A stretch of DNA of 45,880 nt from Candidatus Aphodosoma intestinipullorum (GTDB taxonomy: Bacteria; Bacteroidota; Bacteroidia; Bacteroidales; Paludibacteraceae), in assembly GCA_017694515.1 (NCBI GenBank), contig JADIMV010000044.1, positions 1 to 45,880 of the forward strand. Reading direction: 5' to 3'. Under the pieces are notes generated by a model. That model was given only the letters and a program-made list of their open reading frames with translations, was not told where the DNA came from and searched no databases. The translations under genes and the position numbers were made by a program. This document shows positions 9,469 to 18,764 of the stretch, in pieces (positions within the stretch are counted from its first letter, which is position 1; the number at the start of each line of letters is the position of its first letter).

Positions 9469-12400
9469 TATCTCACGGCTATCTTATAGTAGCGCGTTGC
9501 GCCGCCGCTCTCCACTGCCATCAGATAGACTCCCGGCACAGGAGGAACGGACACTTCAGCACTGTATTCGTCAATCGCACATACCGCATACAACTGCCCA
9601 GCCGCGTTATATAACCGTACATCTGCGCTCCCGCTGACATTCTCAATCCTTACCATCCCGCCTTTCGAGACTACGGTCTGCGCCGGACGGGGAAACTCTG
9701 TCACGTCAGTATGCACTTCGGGAATTATGGGGCAGGTCGGCATTGTCACCCCGTCATCAGCCCGCGTAAGCATCACGGAATAAACATCAGTCGTATCAAA
9801 GGCCGCCTCTTCTCCAAGATATATGTAGGATTCAACTCCGCCTGTAATGGGCGCATTGTTCCTGTACCACTGAAACATTGAAAAAGTATACCCACCATTA
9901 TACGTCTCATTCTTTACCGCCAGCACATTGTTCCATTTCTGCTGTACAATATTACTCGGATAAAGCACTGTAAACGACATCGGCATAACTGTATCCCCAC
10001 ATATTTCATCGTGAAAAACCACCTCGACATCATACACATCAGGGCGGCACGCATCAGGTATTATGAGCCATACATCCATACTGTTAAGTTCCATTGTCGT
10101 ATCACGGAAGCCCACCGACTGAGCCTTGTCTCCATAGCGTACAGAATATCCGGACATCTTGCCACTGCTAACTTCAACTGCCGCCATACAGTACATATAG
10201 TCCGCACACGCGGGAGCGAAACTGTCCACTGTAAACTCAAGACAATTCTGTTCTATATAGACCTTTTCAGGTTCGCTCGCGCATCCGGCGGTGTCATAAA
10301 CCACCACCGTATATTCACCGCCAGCCAGCCCGGAGAGCGGTGCGCCGTATTCGCCGTTCAGCGAGTATGTATACCCTTCGGGTGCGCCGCTGATAGTGAT
10401 GCTGCCGGAGTTCGGAGTGTCTATAACGTCAGTATGCGTGCAGGAGAATGTTATCTCGTCCCTCACCGTCAGGTGAAGTACTTCTACGCCACGGCATCCT
10501 TTCTCGTTCTCTATCCAGTTTTCATAGTCGCCGCTTTCGCGGTATGTCCCGTTACCGAAATCATAGCTCTCGCCGAAACAGATGGTGTCATATATCTCGG
10601 TGTCCTCTATCGGAGGCAGCACCGTGAGGCACAGCACGGTAACGCTGTCGCATCCATTCATGTCACTCTTCACGCATACCACTGTGTCCGAAGACATCAG
10701 GTAATGCTCACAGAATACATAGCCTTCGCCGGAGCAGACGGTGTCCCATATTGTATCACGGCTCTCGTTAAGAGGCTTTACTGTCACCGTCAATGTAGTG
10801 TCATCTACGCAGTTGCCACCTGCTATGCTACCTAATAATGTTACAGGAAAGCTCCCCCCTTCTTTAGGGAAAACATACTCAGGATTTATTTCCGATGACT
10901 GCTCTCCCTCTCCGAACACCCACACATACTCCTCGCACGGCTCATCTTTCGCGGTCTCAACACCATCCTTACGGATAACCACATGACTTTCATTCTTGAA
11001 TTTAACAACATTCATGCACCTTTGGGGAATAACCTCGTACGAAAACTCAGCCTTTGGGAAACGCGGTTCAACCACTGTCGACAAATCAAAATAACATCCT
11101 TTATTTTCCGTAAAGGAACACCTGCAATAATACGTCGTTATATCATTTGCGTCCACAGATATTACCCTCTTGTCCGAACGGAATGACGGGTCTGACGAAT
11201 TTGTCCACGAATAACTGAATCCTTCGGGTGCAGCCAATTCCATCTCGGGGTCGTCACCGCAGCTCATTCCCTTGATTTCTCCCTCCGTACAATTAAGAGT
11301 AAGATATGCGTAACCGAAATGCCCATTCAATGTGCAGTCCCGGGTAGTCAGGCGTATAGTCAGACGTTGCCCACGATAGTCGCTTAAATTCAAGCCTACA
11401 GTAGTCCAGTCTTTCCATGTTATGGCATTGCGGGCCGCATTCACATATGTGTTCCATCCAGGACGGTTGCGGTCGGCATAAAAATCGGCTACTCCACACG
11501 TAGGGTCTATTCTGTCTCCCCATTCGTCCAATATCTCCAATGTGAATTTAGGCTGCTCATCCTCATCGTGTGACGGATCCTCAAGCACTATAGCATACTT
11601 CATCAACAATATGTCAGCAGTGGAGTCTACGGTAAACTCATATTCTATACGTTCCGCTTCACCTCCCGTTTTCCAATTGCCCAGCCTTACAGAAGCAAAT
11701 TCACCCTCCGGCACTGTAAGCAACTGGTTTCCTGTACGCGGGTCATACTGTCCTTGTGTCCAATGGACAGTATGACGACTCTCCATGTCATCCGGGCCTA
11801 AATCCACTTTCTGGTTACTGAATATATTACCGGTAGCCATACCGATAGAACAATTTACCCCATTCTCCTCCGTCAAATCCACATAATTGATGCAGTGCAT
11901 CTCGGGGCAAAACACTATCGCCGTATAATTGTTCGCGTATGCACTCGTGTCCTGATAGCAAATCCCACGCACGCGGAAATCATAGCCTCCCTCCTGCATA
12001 TTCCTGAAAGTATATTCTTTCCCTTGCACCGCTACCTTACGCCAAATATTGGAACCTCGCATACGGTATTCAAGTTCATATGACGATGACACTCCATCCC
12101 ATGTCAGATGTACAGAGTCACACGATGACTCCACAATGAAATTCTGAGGTTTTCGGCACTTCGCCGATGTGACCTGTATGTTGTCTACACAAGCAGATAG
12201 CCTGTTACTCAATGAATCCGTACAGTTATTCACCCACACGAATGCCAGTTTTATCCTCCTGTTCCGCACAAGCACCGGCAACTGGAATGAAGCGTTCTGC
12301 CAGCTCTGTCCTTGCCTTAGCACCTGTGTAGTACTACCACTTGCGGGAGTAATCCACTGTGCGGTCTGCATAATCCATACAGGCACATTACCTGACGTAG

Positions 12401-12815
12401 CGTTTGACACAGAATCATCGCTTTCGGTAATAATGCACACATACATTCCGCTCTCATCTGTCGCCAGATTCTTCCAGTCAAATGATATATCATACACATC
12501 AGGAGGTAAAACCATAGGCCTATATGCCACAACGACATTAGGTTGCTTCACACCGTAAACAGGGCTGACTCCACCATCAGCAGATATATACAACGAATTA
12601 TGCCCGTCATACGCTGTACTCGACGAAATATACCACTTGTCATTACACAACTCGCCATCCGCCCCGGCATTTATTACCCATTTCGCATTTTCCGCCGAAT
12701 CTTCGAAACTACAGTAATACGGTATGCCTATATTATCGTTCTGTCCGGACACCTCCATACTACACAACAGTGCCAGCAATGTGATTATACCATATCTTAA
12801 TACCTTAATGCCCAT
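9468..12815 (-). CDS. T9SS-type secreted protein with jelly-roll, Fn3, PKD-like and Cys repeats (1115 aa)
   Basis: I start the gene at the internal ATG at 12815, which gives a normal signal peptide (MGIKVLRYG, hydrophobic core, VSGQ) behind an AGGAG. The open frame itself extends up to 12875. After the signal come a jelly-roll domain (about 25-205), an Fn3 domain (about 212-295) and a large beta domain with 'HTVHW..G..DPRTG' and 'ASVRLGNW'. A degenerate PKD (WVFGEGE near 628), two Cys repeats (ending GCDSV and GCRGV), an Ig-like segment (YNGGYTFSMFQWYRNN) and a C-terminal sorting domain (VRLYNAAGQLY ... GVYLMAVES) follow. The architecture and much of the sequence parallel the next gene upstream, so the pair arose by tandem duplication. 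It is probably cotranscribed with that gene, 60 bases downstream. Function is unknown; export to the cell surface is inferred from the sorting domain. Confidence 0.85.
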   Translation of the reverse strand: MGIKVLRYGIITLLALLCSMEVSGQNDNIGIPYYCSFEDSAENAKWVINAGADGELCNDKWYISSSTAYDGHNSLYISADGGVSPVYGVKQPNVVVAYRPMVLPPDVYDISFDWKNLATDESGMYVCIITESDDSVSNATSGNVPVWIMQTAQWITPASGSTTQVLRQGQSWQNASFQLPVLVRNRRIKLAFVWVNNCTDSLSNRLSACVDNIQVTSAKCRKPQNFIVESSCDSVHLTWDGVSSSYELEYRMRGSNIWRKVAVQGKEYTFRNMQEGGYDFRVRGICYQDTSAYANNYTAIVFCPEMHCINYVDLTEENGVNCSIGMATGNIFSNQKVDLGPDDMESRHTVHWTQGQYDPRTGNQLLTVPEGEFASVRLGNWKTGGEAERIEYEFTVDSTADILLMKYAIVLEDPSHDEDEQPKFTLEILDEWGDRIDPTCGVADFYADRNRPGWNTYVNAARNAITWKDWTTVGLNLSDYRGQRLTIRLTTRDCTLNGHFGYAYLTLNCTEGEIKGMSCGDDPEMELAAPEGFSYSWTNSSDPSFRSDKRVISVDANDITTYYCRCSFTENKGCYFDLSTVVEPRFPKAEFSYEVIPQRCMNVVKFKNESHVVIRKDGVETAKDEPCEEYVWVFGEGEQSSEINPEYVFPKEGGSFPVTLLGSIAGGNCVDDTTLTVTVKPLNESRDTIWDTVCSGEGYVFCEHYLMSSDTVVCVKSDMNGCDSVTVLCLTVLPPIEDTEIYDTICFGESYDFGNGTYRESGDYENWIENEKGCRGVEVLHLTVRDEITFSCTHTDVIDTPNSGSITISGAPEGYTYSLNGEYGAPLSGLAGGEYTVVVYDTAGCASEPEKVYIEQNCLEFTVDSFAPACADYMYCMAAVEVSSGKMSGYSVRYGDKAQSVGFRDTTMELNSMDVWLIIPDACRPDVYDVEVVFHDEICGDTVMPMSFTVLYPSNIVQQKWNNVLAVKNETYNGGYTFSMFQWYRNNAPITGGVESYIYLGEEAAFDTTDVYSVMLTRADDGVTMPTCPIIPEVHTDVTEFPRPAQTVVSKGGMVRIENVSGSADVRLYNAAGQLYAVCAIDEYSAEVSVPPVPGVYLMAVESGGATRYYKIAVR

Positions 12816-12875
12816 ACGTCCTATATCTCTCCTGTTGAATAATCTGATTTTGTTCCTATATATACGAAGAAGCAC

Positions 12876-15800
12876 TCACCGCCTATACACCAATATCTTC
12901 TCCACCTTCCAGCTGTCATCCTTGAGCTGCACCTCCAATATATATGTGCCTTCCGCGGCGGGGACATCTATCGTATTTACGCCGTCCTTAATGTAATGCA
13001 CACTCTGCAGCACGCCAGCAACGCTCCACACTCTCAGCGTGCCGTCCGCTCCGCTCTTTACCTCTATGCTGCCGCCGGAGAATGTCACTGTCGGTGTAAC
13101 CTCTATGTCAGAGAACATTTCCGGTTGCACCGGGCAGGTCATAATCTCCACGCCGTCAGCCGCCCTGCGCAGCAAGACAGAGTACTGCGCCCCGGCATCC
13201 AGCCCGTCAGCCGCATAGAGGTTCGCTCCAGTCTCGCCCTCAATCGGCATCCCGTCCTTATACCACTGATAACGGTCGAACTCATACCCTCCGTTCCATG
13301 CCGCGCTGCGCACGCCAAGCACATCATTCCACCTCTGCGCTACGATACTGTCCGGATAATAAACTGACAGCGTGAAATCATTGACAACATCTCCGCACAA
13401 CCCATTCCCGAATACTACCTTACCGACATAATCCCCTGGTGCAATACCTTCCAGCAGCTCCACCACAGCAACATCCTCCGCCATAACACCAGATAATGTT
13501 ACCACACTGTCATCCACGTATATCTCCATCCGAACTGTATCCACATCACCTCTCTCCATACTCACAGGAATAGCCACCTCAACATCATCGGCACATACAG
13601 TCGCGCCATCAGCCGATGTAAGTTCCAGCGCATCATTAACAGTCAAATCCAGAATTACCACCGAATCGCACATATCCACACTCGTCAGCCTATGCCTGTA
13701 CACACCCGTCGTATAATATTTCTCCCCGAGAAAACCGTATGGCAGTTCATCACTGCACACAGTATCCGTCACAGTGGTGTCACTGACACTCACTGCCTTG
13801 AGACACAAGACCGAAATCGAGTCACATCCCTCACCTTTGAAATTGAACGTAGTATCACTGTAGCACCCTGTCTCCGTCCGTTCCGCCCCTGCGAAATAGA
13901 CAGATTCCCCATTGCACGCTGTCCTGTACACCGTATCGCGTACTGTACCTCCTTTAGGCAACGTCAGCGTCATAGTACCCACATTCTCGCAATCTGACAG
14001 ATAAGCTTTCATTGTTACCGAAAAAGAGCCTCCTTCATCAGGAAATACATGTATAGGATTATGCTCACGCGACAACGGGCTGCCGTCGCCAAAATCCCAA
14101 ACTATGGAATCACACTTCTCGTCCGAATACGTAGTATCACCCGTAAATGGGTTCACATGCATGATATAACTGCTGTCTGCGAACGCCACAATATTCTGAC
14201 ATGAGTTATCAGCTACCTCATACCTCATTTCCGCAACCGGGTAACGGGGTGTAGCATTCGCGTAGACCGTATAATAGCAGTTTCCGTTTGTTGGCTGTAT
14301 CACATCACAGCAATACATTGCCGTGTCCGTACGGTGCGTGGAAAACACCTGTGAGCTATCAATTGTTATCTCCGGCGCACTCTCTTTATACCAGCGGTAG
14401 AGGAATCCGTCCGGAGCCTTGAACGAATTGCTCTCGCTCTCCCCGCAACTCAATCCGAGTATCCGGCCATCAGAACACCCTAACACAAAATAGGCATATC
14501 CGAAGTGAGCTCCTTCATTACAATCGTATGTCGTCAAGCGGATAACCAGATCCTGCCCTGCATAATCCTTTAGGTTTATCCCTACTGTCGTCCAATCTTT
14601 CCAAAGCACTACATTACTGCCTGTGCCTATCGAGTCCCAACCCTCTGTGTTCACTCCGGCAAAAAAGTCAGCCTCGCCGCAGCCGTATTCGTCTATCATG
14701 CTCCCGTCCTCATGCAGTACTTTCAATGTAAACCTCGGCTGATCCGCACTGTCATGCTTTGGATTCTGCAACACCACGGCATACTGCATAAGCAGTACAG
14801 CCGACTCTTCAGCATCGACATGATAGTCATACTCTATCGCCTCCGCACCCTTGTTCACATCCCAATTGCCGAGCCGTACAGATGCCAGTTCCCCGTCAGG
14901 GACAGTCCTCAGTGCCATACCTGTACGCGGGTCGGCCTCCGTGATATCCCAATGTACCGTATGCCGGCTGTTTATACTTCTATAGCCATCGTCTGCCATA
15001 TATCGGCTGCTGTACGGATTTGAGTATGTCCCTGCATAGCATCGAGCCGACTTCAAATCAAGATAATCTATACACCGCGTCCCTTTGTGAAACATGAAAA
15101 TACTCCCAGAGACCCATGCGCTGTTATATCCATCAGAACATTCGGCACGTACATACACGCTAACGCCTCCTTCTGGAATATCGTTGACTGTCAGTACATT
15201 ATTCGTTATACCCTCATATATTCTCCACTCCCCGTCACTTGTCAGCAGACGCACGTCATACACTTCGGCATCAGATTTCCATTTGATGCACACCGAAGCC
15301 GAATCAGTTATCTCAAGAGTCAGATGTGTAGGCTGTTCACACATACCGACGGGAATTATGTTGATATTGTCTATACTCGCAGCAGGCGAATGTGTTCTCT
15401 GTTCGTTCAGCCATGAAAAGATAAGCTTGTGCGGTGTCCCATCGGACACTATCGTCCCGTACGCCGTATGCCACGGCTCATAATGCAGCATCAATGAATC
15501 CCCTATTGTAAGCGGATTATCTGTCAGCCACTTAGGCTTATATCCGGATGCAACCGAATTTGTCTCCTCGTTTGCAGCTATCCATGTGACATACAAAGCA
15601 TCATTTCCCGCACCGAGAGCCTGCCAGTCGAATGAAAGTTCATATGTCCCCGCCGGCAACGTTAATATCCTGTACGCTGCAACAAATGTCGGAGTACCTG
15701 AATAATTCGTTGTCACGCCCCCATCACCGGAAATATACAGCCCGTTTACTCCCCCATTGCTGCCAGGCTGCCCTATGTACCACTTGTTGGCACAGTTCTC

Positions 15801-16019
15801 ACCGTCCTTACCTACATTCAACACCCACGCATGATGTTCGTTCTGATCTTCAAAGTCACAGTAATAGCTGTCATTCTGAGAGTACGCTGCCGCAGCGCAG
15901 AGGAGTAAAGCCGCAGCCAGACAGAACATCATTAAGTTTTTGGAGGCTACTGCACACAACGAGTATATACCCGAAACGGGTAAATGAAAAGACAGAACGG
16001 ACCTCATGGAGTTTATCAT
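12876..16019 (-). CDS. T9SS-type secreted protein with jelly-roll, Fn3, PKD and Cys repeats (1047 aa), paralogue of its neighbour
   Basis: The N-terminus is unusual. A leader of about 29 residues precedes a hydrophobic signal core (MMFCLAAALLLCAAAAYSQ). Starts at residue 1, 5 or near 30 are all possible, and none has a good ribosome site. Next come a jelly-roll (YYCDFEDQ ... WYIGQPG ... LYISGDGG), an Fn3 domain and a beta domain (HTVHWDIT, ADPRTGMA, ASVRLGNW, HFGYAYF). A PKD with a canonical WDFGDGS (near 640) and two Cys repeats (GCDSISVL, MCDSVVIL) follow. The end has an Ig-like segment (NGGYEFDRYQWYKDG) and a sorting domain (LRVWSVAGVLQS ... GTYILEVQL, ending YRR). It is the first gene of the probable pair with its downstream paralogue. 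The leader could be an extended signal region or a wrongly extended start. No enzymatic motif is visible. Confidence 0.82.
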   Translation of the reverse strand: MINSMRSVLSFHLPVSGIYSLCAVASKNLMMFCLAAALLLCAAAAYSQNDSYYCDFEDQNEHHAWVLNVGKDGENCANKWYIGQPGSNGGVNGLYISGDGGVTTNYSGTPTFVAAYRILTLPAGTYELSFDWQALGAGNDALYVTWIAANEETNSVASGYKPKWLTDNPLTIGDSLMLHYEPWHTAYGTIVSDGTPHKLIFSWLNEQRTHSPAASIDNINIIPVGMCEQPTHLTLEITDSASVCIKWKSDAEVYDVRLLTSDGEWRIYEGITNNVLTVNDIPEGGVSVYVRAECSDGYNSAWVSGSIFMFHKGTRCIDYLDLKSARCYAGTYSNPYSSRYMADDGYRSINSRHTVHWDITEADPRTGMALRTVPDGELASVRLGNWDVNKGAEAIEYDYHVDAEESAVLLMQYAVVLQNPKHDSADQPRFTLKVLHEDGSMIDEYGCGEADFFAGVNTEGWDSIGTGSNVVLWKDWTTVGINLKDYAGQDLVIRLTTYDCNEGAHFGYAYFVLGCSDGRILGLSCGESESNSFKAPDGFLYRWYKESAPEITIDSSQVFSTHRTDTAMYCCDVIQPTNGNCYYTVYANATPRYPVAEMRYEVADNSCQNIVAFADSSYIMHVNPFTGDTTYSDEKCDSIVWDFGDGSPLSREHNPIHVFPDEGGSFSVTMKAYLSDCENVGTMTLTLPKGGTVRDTVYRTACNGESVYFAGAERTETGCYSDTTFNFKGEGCDSISVLCLKAVSVSDTTVTDTVCSDELPYGFLGEKYYTTGVYRHRLTSVDMCDSVVILDLTVNDALELTSADGATVCADDVEVAIPVSMERGDVDTVRMEIYVDDSVVTLSGVMAEDVAVVELLEGIAPGDYVGKVVFGNGLCGDVVNDFTLSVYYPDSIVAQRWNDVLGVRSAAWNGGYEFDRYQWYKDGMPIEGETGANLYAADGLDAGAQYSVLLRRAADGVEIMTCPVQPEMFSDIEVTPTVTFSGGSIEVKSGADGTLRVWSVAGVLQSVHYIKDGVNTIDVPAAEGTYILEVQLKDDSWKVEKILVYRR

Positions 16020-16369
16020 AAGATATCGAGTTTATATGGTTAATGTACGAATGGTGCTGCCGCACGGCCGGTCTCGCCCGCACGGCAGACGGGACGGGAC
16101 ATGGCAATATCATGCGTCTTAACAGCAAATCCGGCCGACGCAGATACGCCAGACCACAAGAACAGAACTCTCGTATTCATTATGCTATCAGTTTTTCATC
16201 AGACATATCCCTTTAACATTTGAGCCGAAACTCGCGGGCAAACAGTTAAAATAAAGATTGTGGCAGCACTTAACGCATCCATAAAGGAGCCGATATTTAA
16301 CAGTGAGTACCCCTGTGCCTTACAATGCAACCGTCCGCGTTACGGGTCGCCGTCATGATTTCTCACCGA

Positions 16370-16377
16370 CAAAACTA
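16370..16377 (-). promoter_or_regulatory. Possible -7 element for the secreted-protein gene pair
   Basis: The minus strand reads TAGTTTTG, an exact TAnnTTTG match. No TTTG lies 19-21 bases upstream, and the leader to the gene at 16019 would be about 340 bases. This is a weak call, offered because no better promoter was seen in the region. Confidence 0.25.
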
Positions 16378-16685
16378 CCTGTAGAGTGAATGGAGGGCGG
16401 CAAGCGACAAGAGAAAACCTCTAATGGTCAAAGTATTATATAGCCAATTACCAACCTCACGGCCACATGCTTTCTTATGGAAAAGGTACATATTGCATTG
16501 CTATCCGGCAAGCCAATTTGCTTTAAAAAAAAAAAAACAGATGTTCGATTAAGCAAATAATGAGGTCGGCTGACACTCATAAGGGTGAGCGAAATGAAGC
16601 GGACTGGCGAGGGAGAGGGTATGGGCGGGAGCATTGCCAAGAGAGGAGGGAGACGGGGTAAAAACAGTGTGAGTGTAGGGAGGGA

Positions 16686-16740
16686 CTTCGGGAGGTCTCC
16701 CTGATGGCTTCGGCGAGAGTACGTGTTTTTAACCTATTTT
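16686..16740 (-). repeat. Interspersed 11-bp-phased element, copy C
   Basis: CTTCGG occurs at 16686 and 16708, two 11-bp steps apart with a degenerate unit between. CGAGAGTACG (16714-16723), TG and TTTTTAAC follow. Relative to copy A the element is inverted, as in copy B. It lies upstream of the secreted-protein pair and downstream of the dcw operon. Confidence 0.72.
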
Positions 16741-16940
16741 TGCAGATCAAGAAACGGAAGAAACATGACAGGAAAGACCTGTGAAACGCAAAACACACTA
16801 TTGTATATCAAGAAGATTGGCGGTAAAATAACGGACTTTGGGGAGATCCCGATGTGGCAGAGGGGAAGGGAAGAAGCGGGAGAACAATAATGCTCGAACT
16901 ACATTAGAAAGTTTAGCAAACCCTTTGGCCAATTTGGGAT

Positions 16941-16976
16941 AAAAAAAGCCGCACGGGCATTTATCCCGTGCGGCTT
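16941..16976 (-). terminator. Rho-independent terminator of the dcw operon
   Basis: A perfect 12-bp stem (16946-16957 with 16965-16976, AAGCCGCACGGG) has a 7-base loop. On the minus strand it is followed by seven T (complement of 16941-16947). It sits 33 bases past the stop codon of the last dcw gene. This is the strongest terminator in the window. Confidence 0.93.
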
Positions 16977-17009
16977 GCAAGTGCCATATATGGACGGCAC
17001 TTTATGGGG

Positions 17010-17465
17010 TTACATCGCGGCGAGTATGGCCTTTACCTTCTCCGATATGGCGCGGCCTTCAGCCTTTCCGGCAAGCTGTTTTGTGGCTGTGCCCATCACC
17101 TTGCCCATATCCTGAGGTCCTTTCGCACCGACCTGCTCTATAACGGCCTTTACAGCCGCCGTCAGTTCCTCGTCGCTCATCTGCGCGGGGAGGTATCTCT
17201 CATAAACCTCGACCTGCGCCAGATATTCGTCGGCCAAATCCCGACGGCCCTGCTGGACGAAGACCTCAGCAGCGTCCTTGCCCTGCTTGGCCATCTTCTG
17301 TATCACCTTAACCGACATGGCGTCAGTCAATTCGCCGTTGGCCTCCTTTGAGGTCTTGGCCTCCAGCAGCTCTTTCTTTATGCCGCGCAGAGCCTCGAGT
17401 TCGGCCTTGTTGCGGGCAAGCATAGCCCGCTTTATGTCCTCGCTTATCTGTTCAAAAAGTCCCAT
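17010..17465 (-). CDS. yqeY: GatB/YqeY domain protein
   Basis: This is a 151-residue soluble protein of normal length for the YqeY family: MGLFEQISEDIKRAMLARNK at the start, 'LRGIKKELLEAKTSKE' and 'YLPAQMSDEEL' in the middle, 'GPQDMGKVMGTATKQLAGKAEGR' near the end. The domain resembles the tail of the GatB subunit of tRNA amidotransferase. The family is proposed to act on tRNA, but its role is not settled. A strong AAGGAGGA lies ahead of the start, 27 bases after the ftsZ stop. It closes the dcw operon, right before the terminator; this linkage to ftsZ is usual in Bacteroidota. Confidence 0.9.
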   Translation of the reverse strand: MGLFEQISEDIKRAMLARNKAELEALRGIKKELLEAKTSKEANGELTDAMSVKVIQKMAKQGKDAAEVFVQQGRRDLADEYLAQVEVYERYLPAQMSDEELTAAVKAVIEQVGAKGPQDMGKVMGTATKQLAGKAEGRAISEKVKAILAAM

Positions 17466-17492
17466 TGTAAAATCCTCCTTATTTTCATTGGT

Positions 17493-18704
17493 TTATCGTT
17501 CCATCCTTTTATACGCAGGCTCACGCTCCATCGTGTCGAAGAGCTGCGCGTTCTCGAGTATCTCTTTGAGGGTCACGCGCTTGACTTCGGGCTTCCGTAT
17601 CAGGCCGCTATCCTCGCCGTACATATCATTAATCCACTCGACTGTATTGTTATCCACGCCCTTTGCAGCATCGGCATTGCTGCCGCCCGTTTTGAATTTA
17701 TCACGGATTTCCTGCGGTACAATGGAATCGAAATTCTGCCCGGTCGCAATGACCGTGACGCGGACTTCGTCCTCACCTATGCCCTCATCGAACGTCACTC
17801 CCCAAATCACATCTATATCCTCGTTCAACCCGGCCATGAACTCATCTATCTGCTTCGACTCCTCCATATCGACAGGGTTGGATTTCGAACAATAGAAGTA
17901 GAAGAGAATCCTGTCGCAGCTGCGTATGTCGTTCTTGTTCAGCAACGGAGACTTGACGGCCTCCTCTATGGCCTGAAGCACACGTTTCTCGCCTTTCCCC
18001 TCGCCAGTGCCCATAGTGGCCATGCCGCCGTCACGCATCACGGTGTTCACATCGGCGAAATCGACATTTATATAGCCTCTCTTAGTGACTATCTCGGCTA
18101 TGCCTTTGGCGGCATAGGTAAGCACATCGTCAGCCTTCGCAAACGCATTGGGCAGGTCAAGGTCGGGGTAGATGTCGCGCAGCCTGTCGTTGTTTATCAC
18201 GAGGAGCGCATCGACACTCTCGCTCATACGCGCCACGCCCTCAAGGGCTTTCATAACCTTTTTCTTGCGTTCAAACGCAAACGGGATAGTCACGATGCCC
18301 ACCGTGAGGATATTCATATTTTTGGCAAGCGAGGCGATGACCGGGGCTGCACCAGTGCCTGTGCCACCGCCCATACCGGCCGTGACGAAGACCATTTTCG
18401 TCCCGTCGTCCAGCATACGCTCTATATCAGCGGCGGACGACTCCGCAGCAGCACGGCCTACCTCGGGCTTAGCCCCTGCGCCGAGCCCCTCGTTCTCACG
18501 CCCCGCGCCGAGCAGTATCTTCACCGGCACAGGCGAACGCTGCAAATCCTGAGCATCCGTGTTGCAGACCACGAACGAGACGCCCTCTATGCCTTTCTCG
18601 TACATGTGGTTCACGGCGTTGCCGCCTCCGCCGCCCACGCCTATAACCTTTATGATGGAGTGTCCCGTCTCAGGCACACAATACTCACCGACTATTCCGT
18701 TCAT
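17493..18704 (-). CDS. ftsZ: Cell division protein FtsZ
   Basis: This tubulin-like GTPase assembles the cytoplasmic Z ring that organises septation. The nucleotide-binding glycine run GVGGGGGN is near residues 22-29 and the tubulin signature GGGTGTG at 112-118. The T7 loop NVDFADV (213-219) completes the active site of the neighbouring subunit. The C-terminal linker is short: about 75 residues follow the globular domain, ending in a basic PAYKRMER tail. At 403 residues it is somewhat shorter than many Bacteroidota FtsZ proteins. It follows ftsA by 60 bases and precedes yqeY by 27, in one transcription unit. The short conserved tail would bind FtsA or other membrane tethers (family knowledge). 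Confidence 0.97.
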   Translation of the reverse strand: MNGIVGEYCVPETGHSIIKVIGVGGGGGNAVNHMYEKGIEGVSFVVCNTDAQDLQRSPVPVKILLGAGRENEGLGAGAKPEVGRAAAESSAADIERMLDDGTKMVFVTAGMGGGTGTGAAPVIASLAKNMNILTVGIVTIPFAFERKKKVMKALEGVARMSESVDALLVINNDRLRDIYPDLDLPNAFAKADDVLTYAAKGIAEIVTKRGYINVDFADVNTVMRDGGMATMGTGEGKGEKRVLQAIEEAVKSPLLNKNDIRSCDRILFYFYCSKSNPVDMEESKQIDEFMAGLNEDIDVIWGVTFDEGIGEDEVRVTVIATGQNFDSIVPQEIRDKFKTGGSNADAAKGVDNNTVEWINDMYGEDSGLIRKPEVKRVTLKEILENAQLFDTMEREPAYKRMER

Positions 18705-18764
18705 ACCGTCATATTTTTACAGGCCGGCCTGCGGGATATACAGGCCGCGCCAGTCATTATTAAA

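Larger units (their letters stand above)
16020..16940. other. Large gene-poor intergenic region
   Basis: About 920 bases lie between the secreted-protein genes and the dcw terminator. Open frames here are short, low-complexity and inconsistent with neighbouring codon use. Visible items are repeat copy C (16686-16740), an uninterrupted A run starting near 16525, and one exact minus-strand -7 motif (TAGTTTTG, complement of 16370-16377) that lacks a good TTTG partner. I found no tRNA-like fold. Confidence 0.55.

Noticed and set aside
16540-16620. tRNA-like signal (a GTTCGATTAAG resembling a T-loop)
   Set aside because: No matching acceptor, D-arm or anticodon stem could be folded around it.
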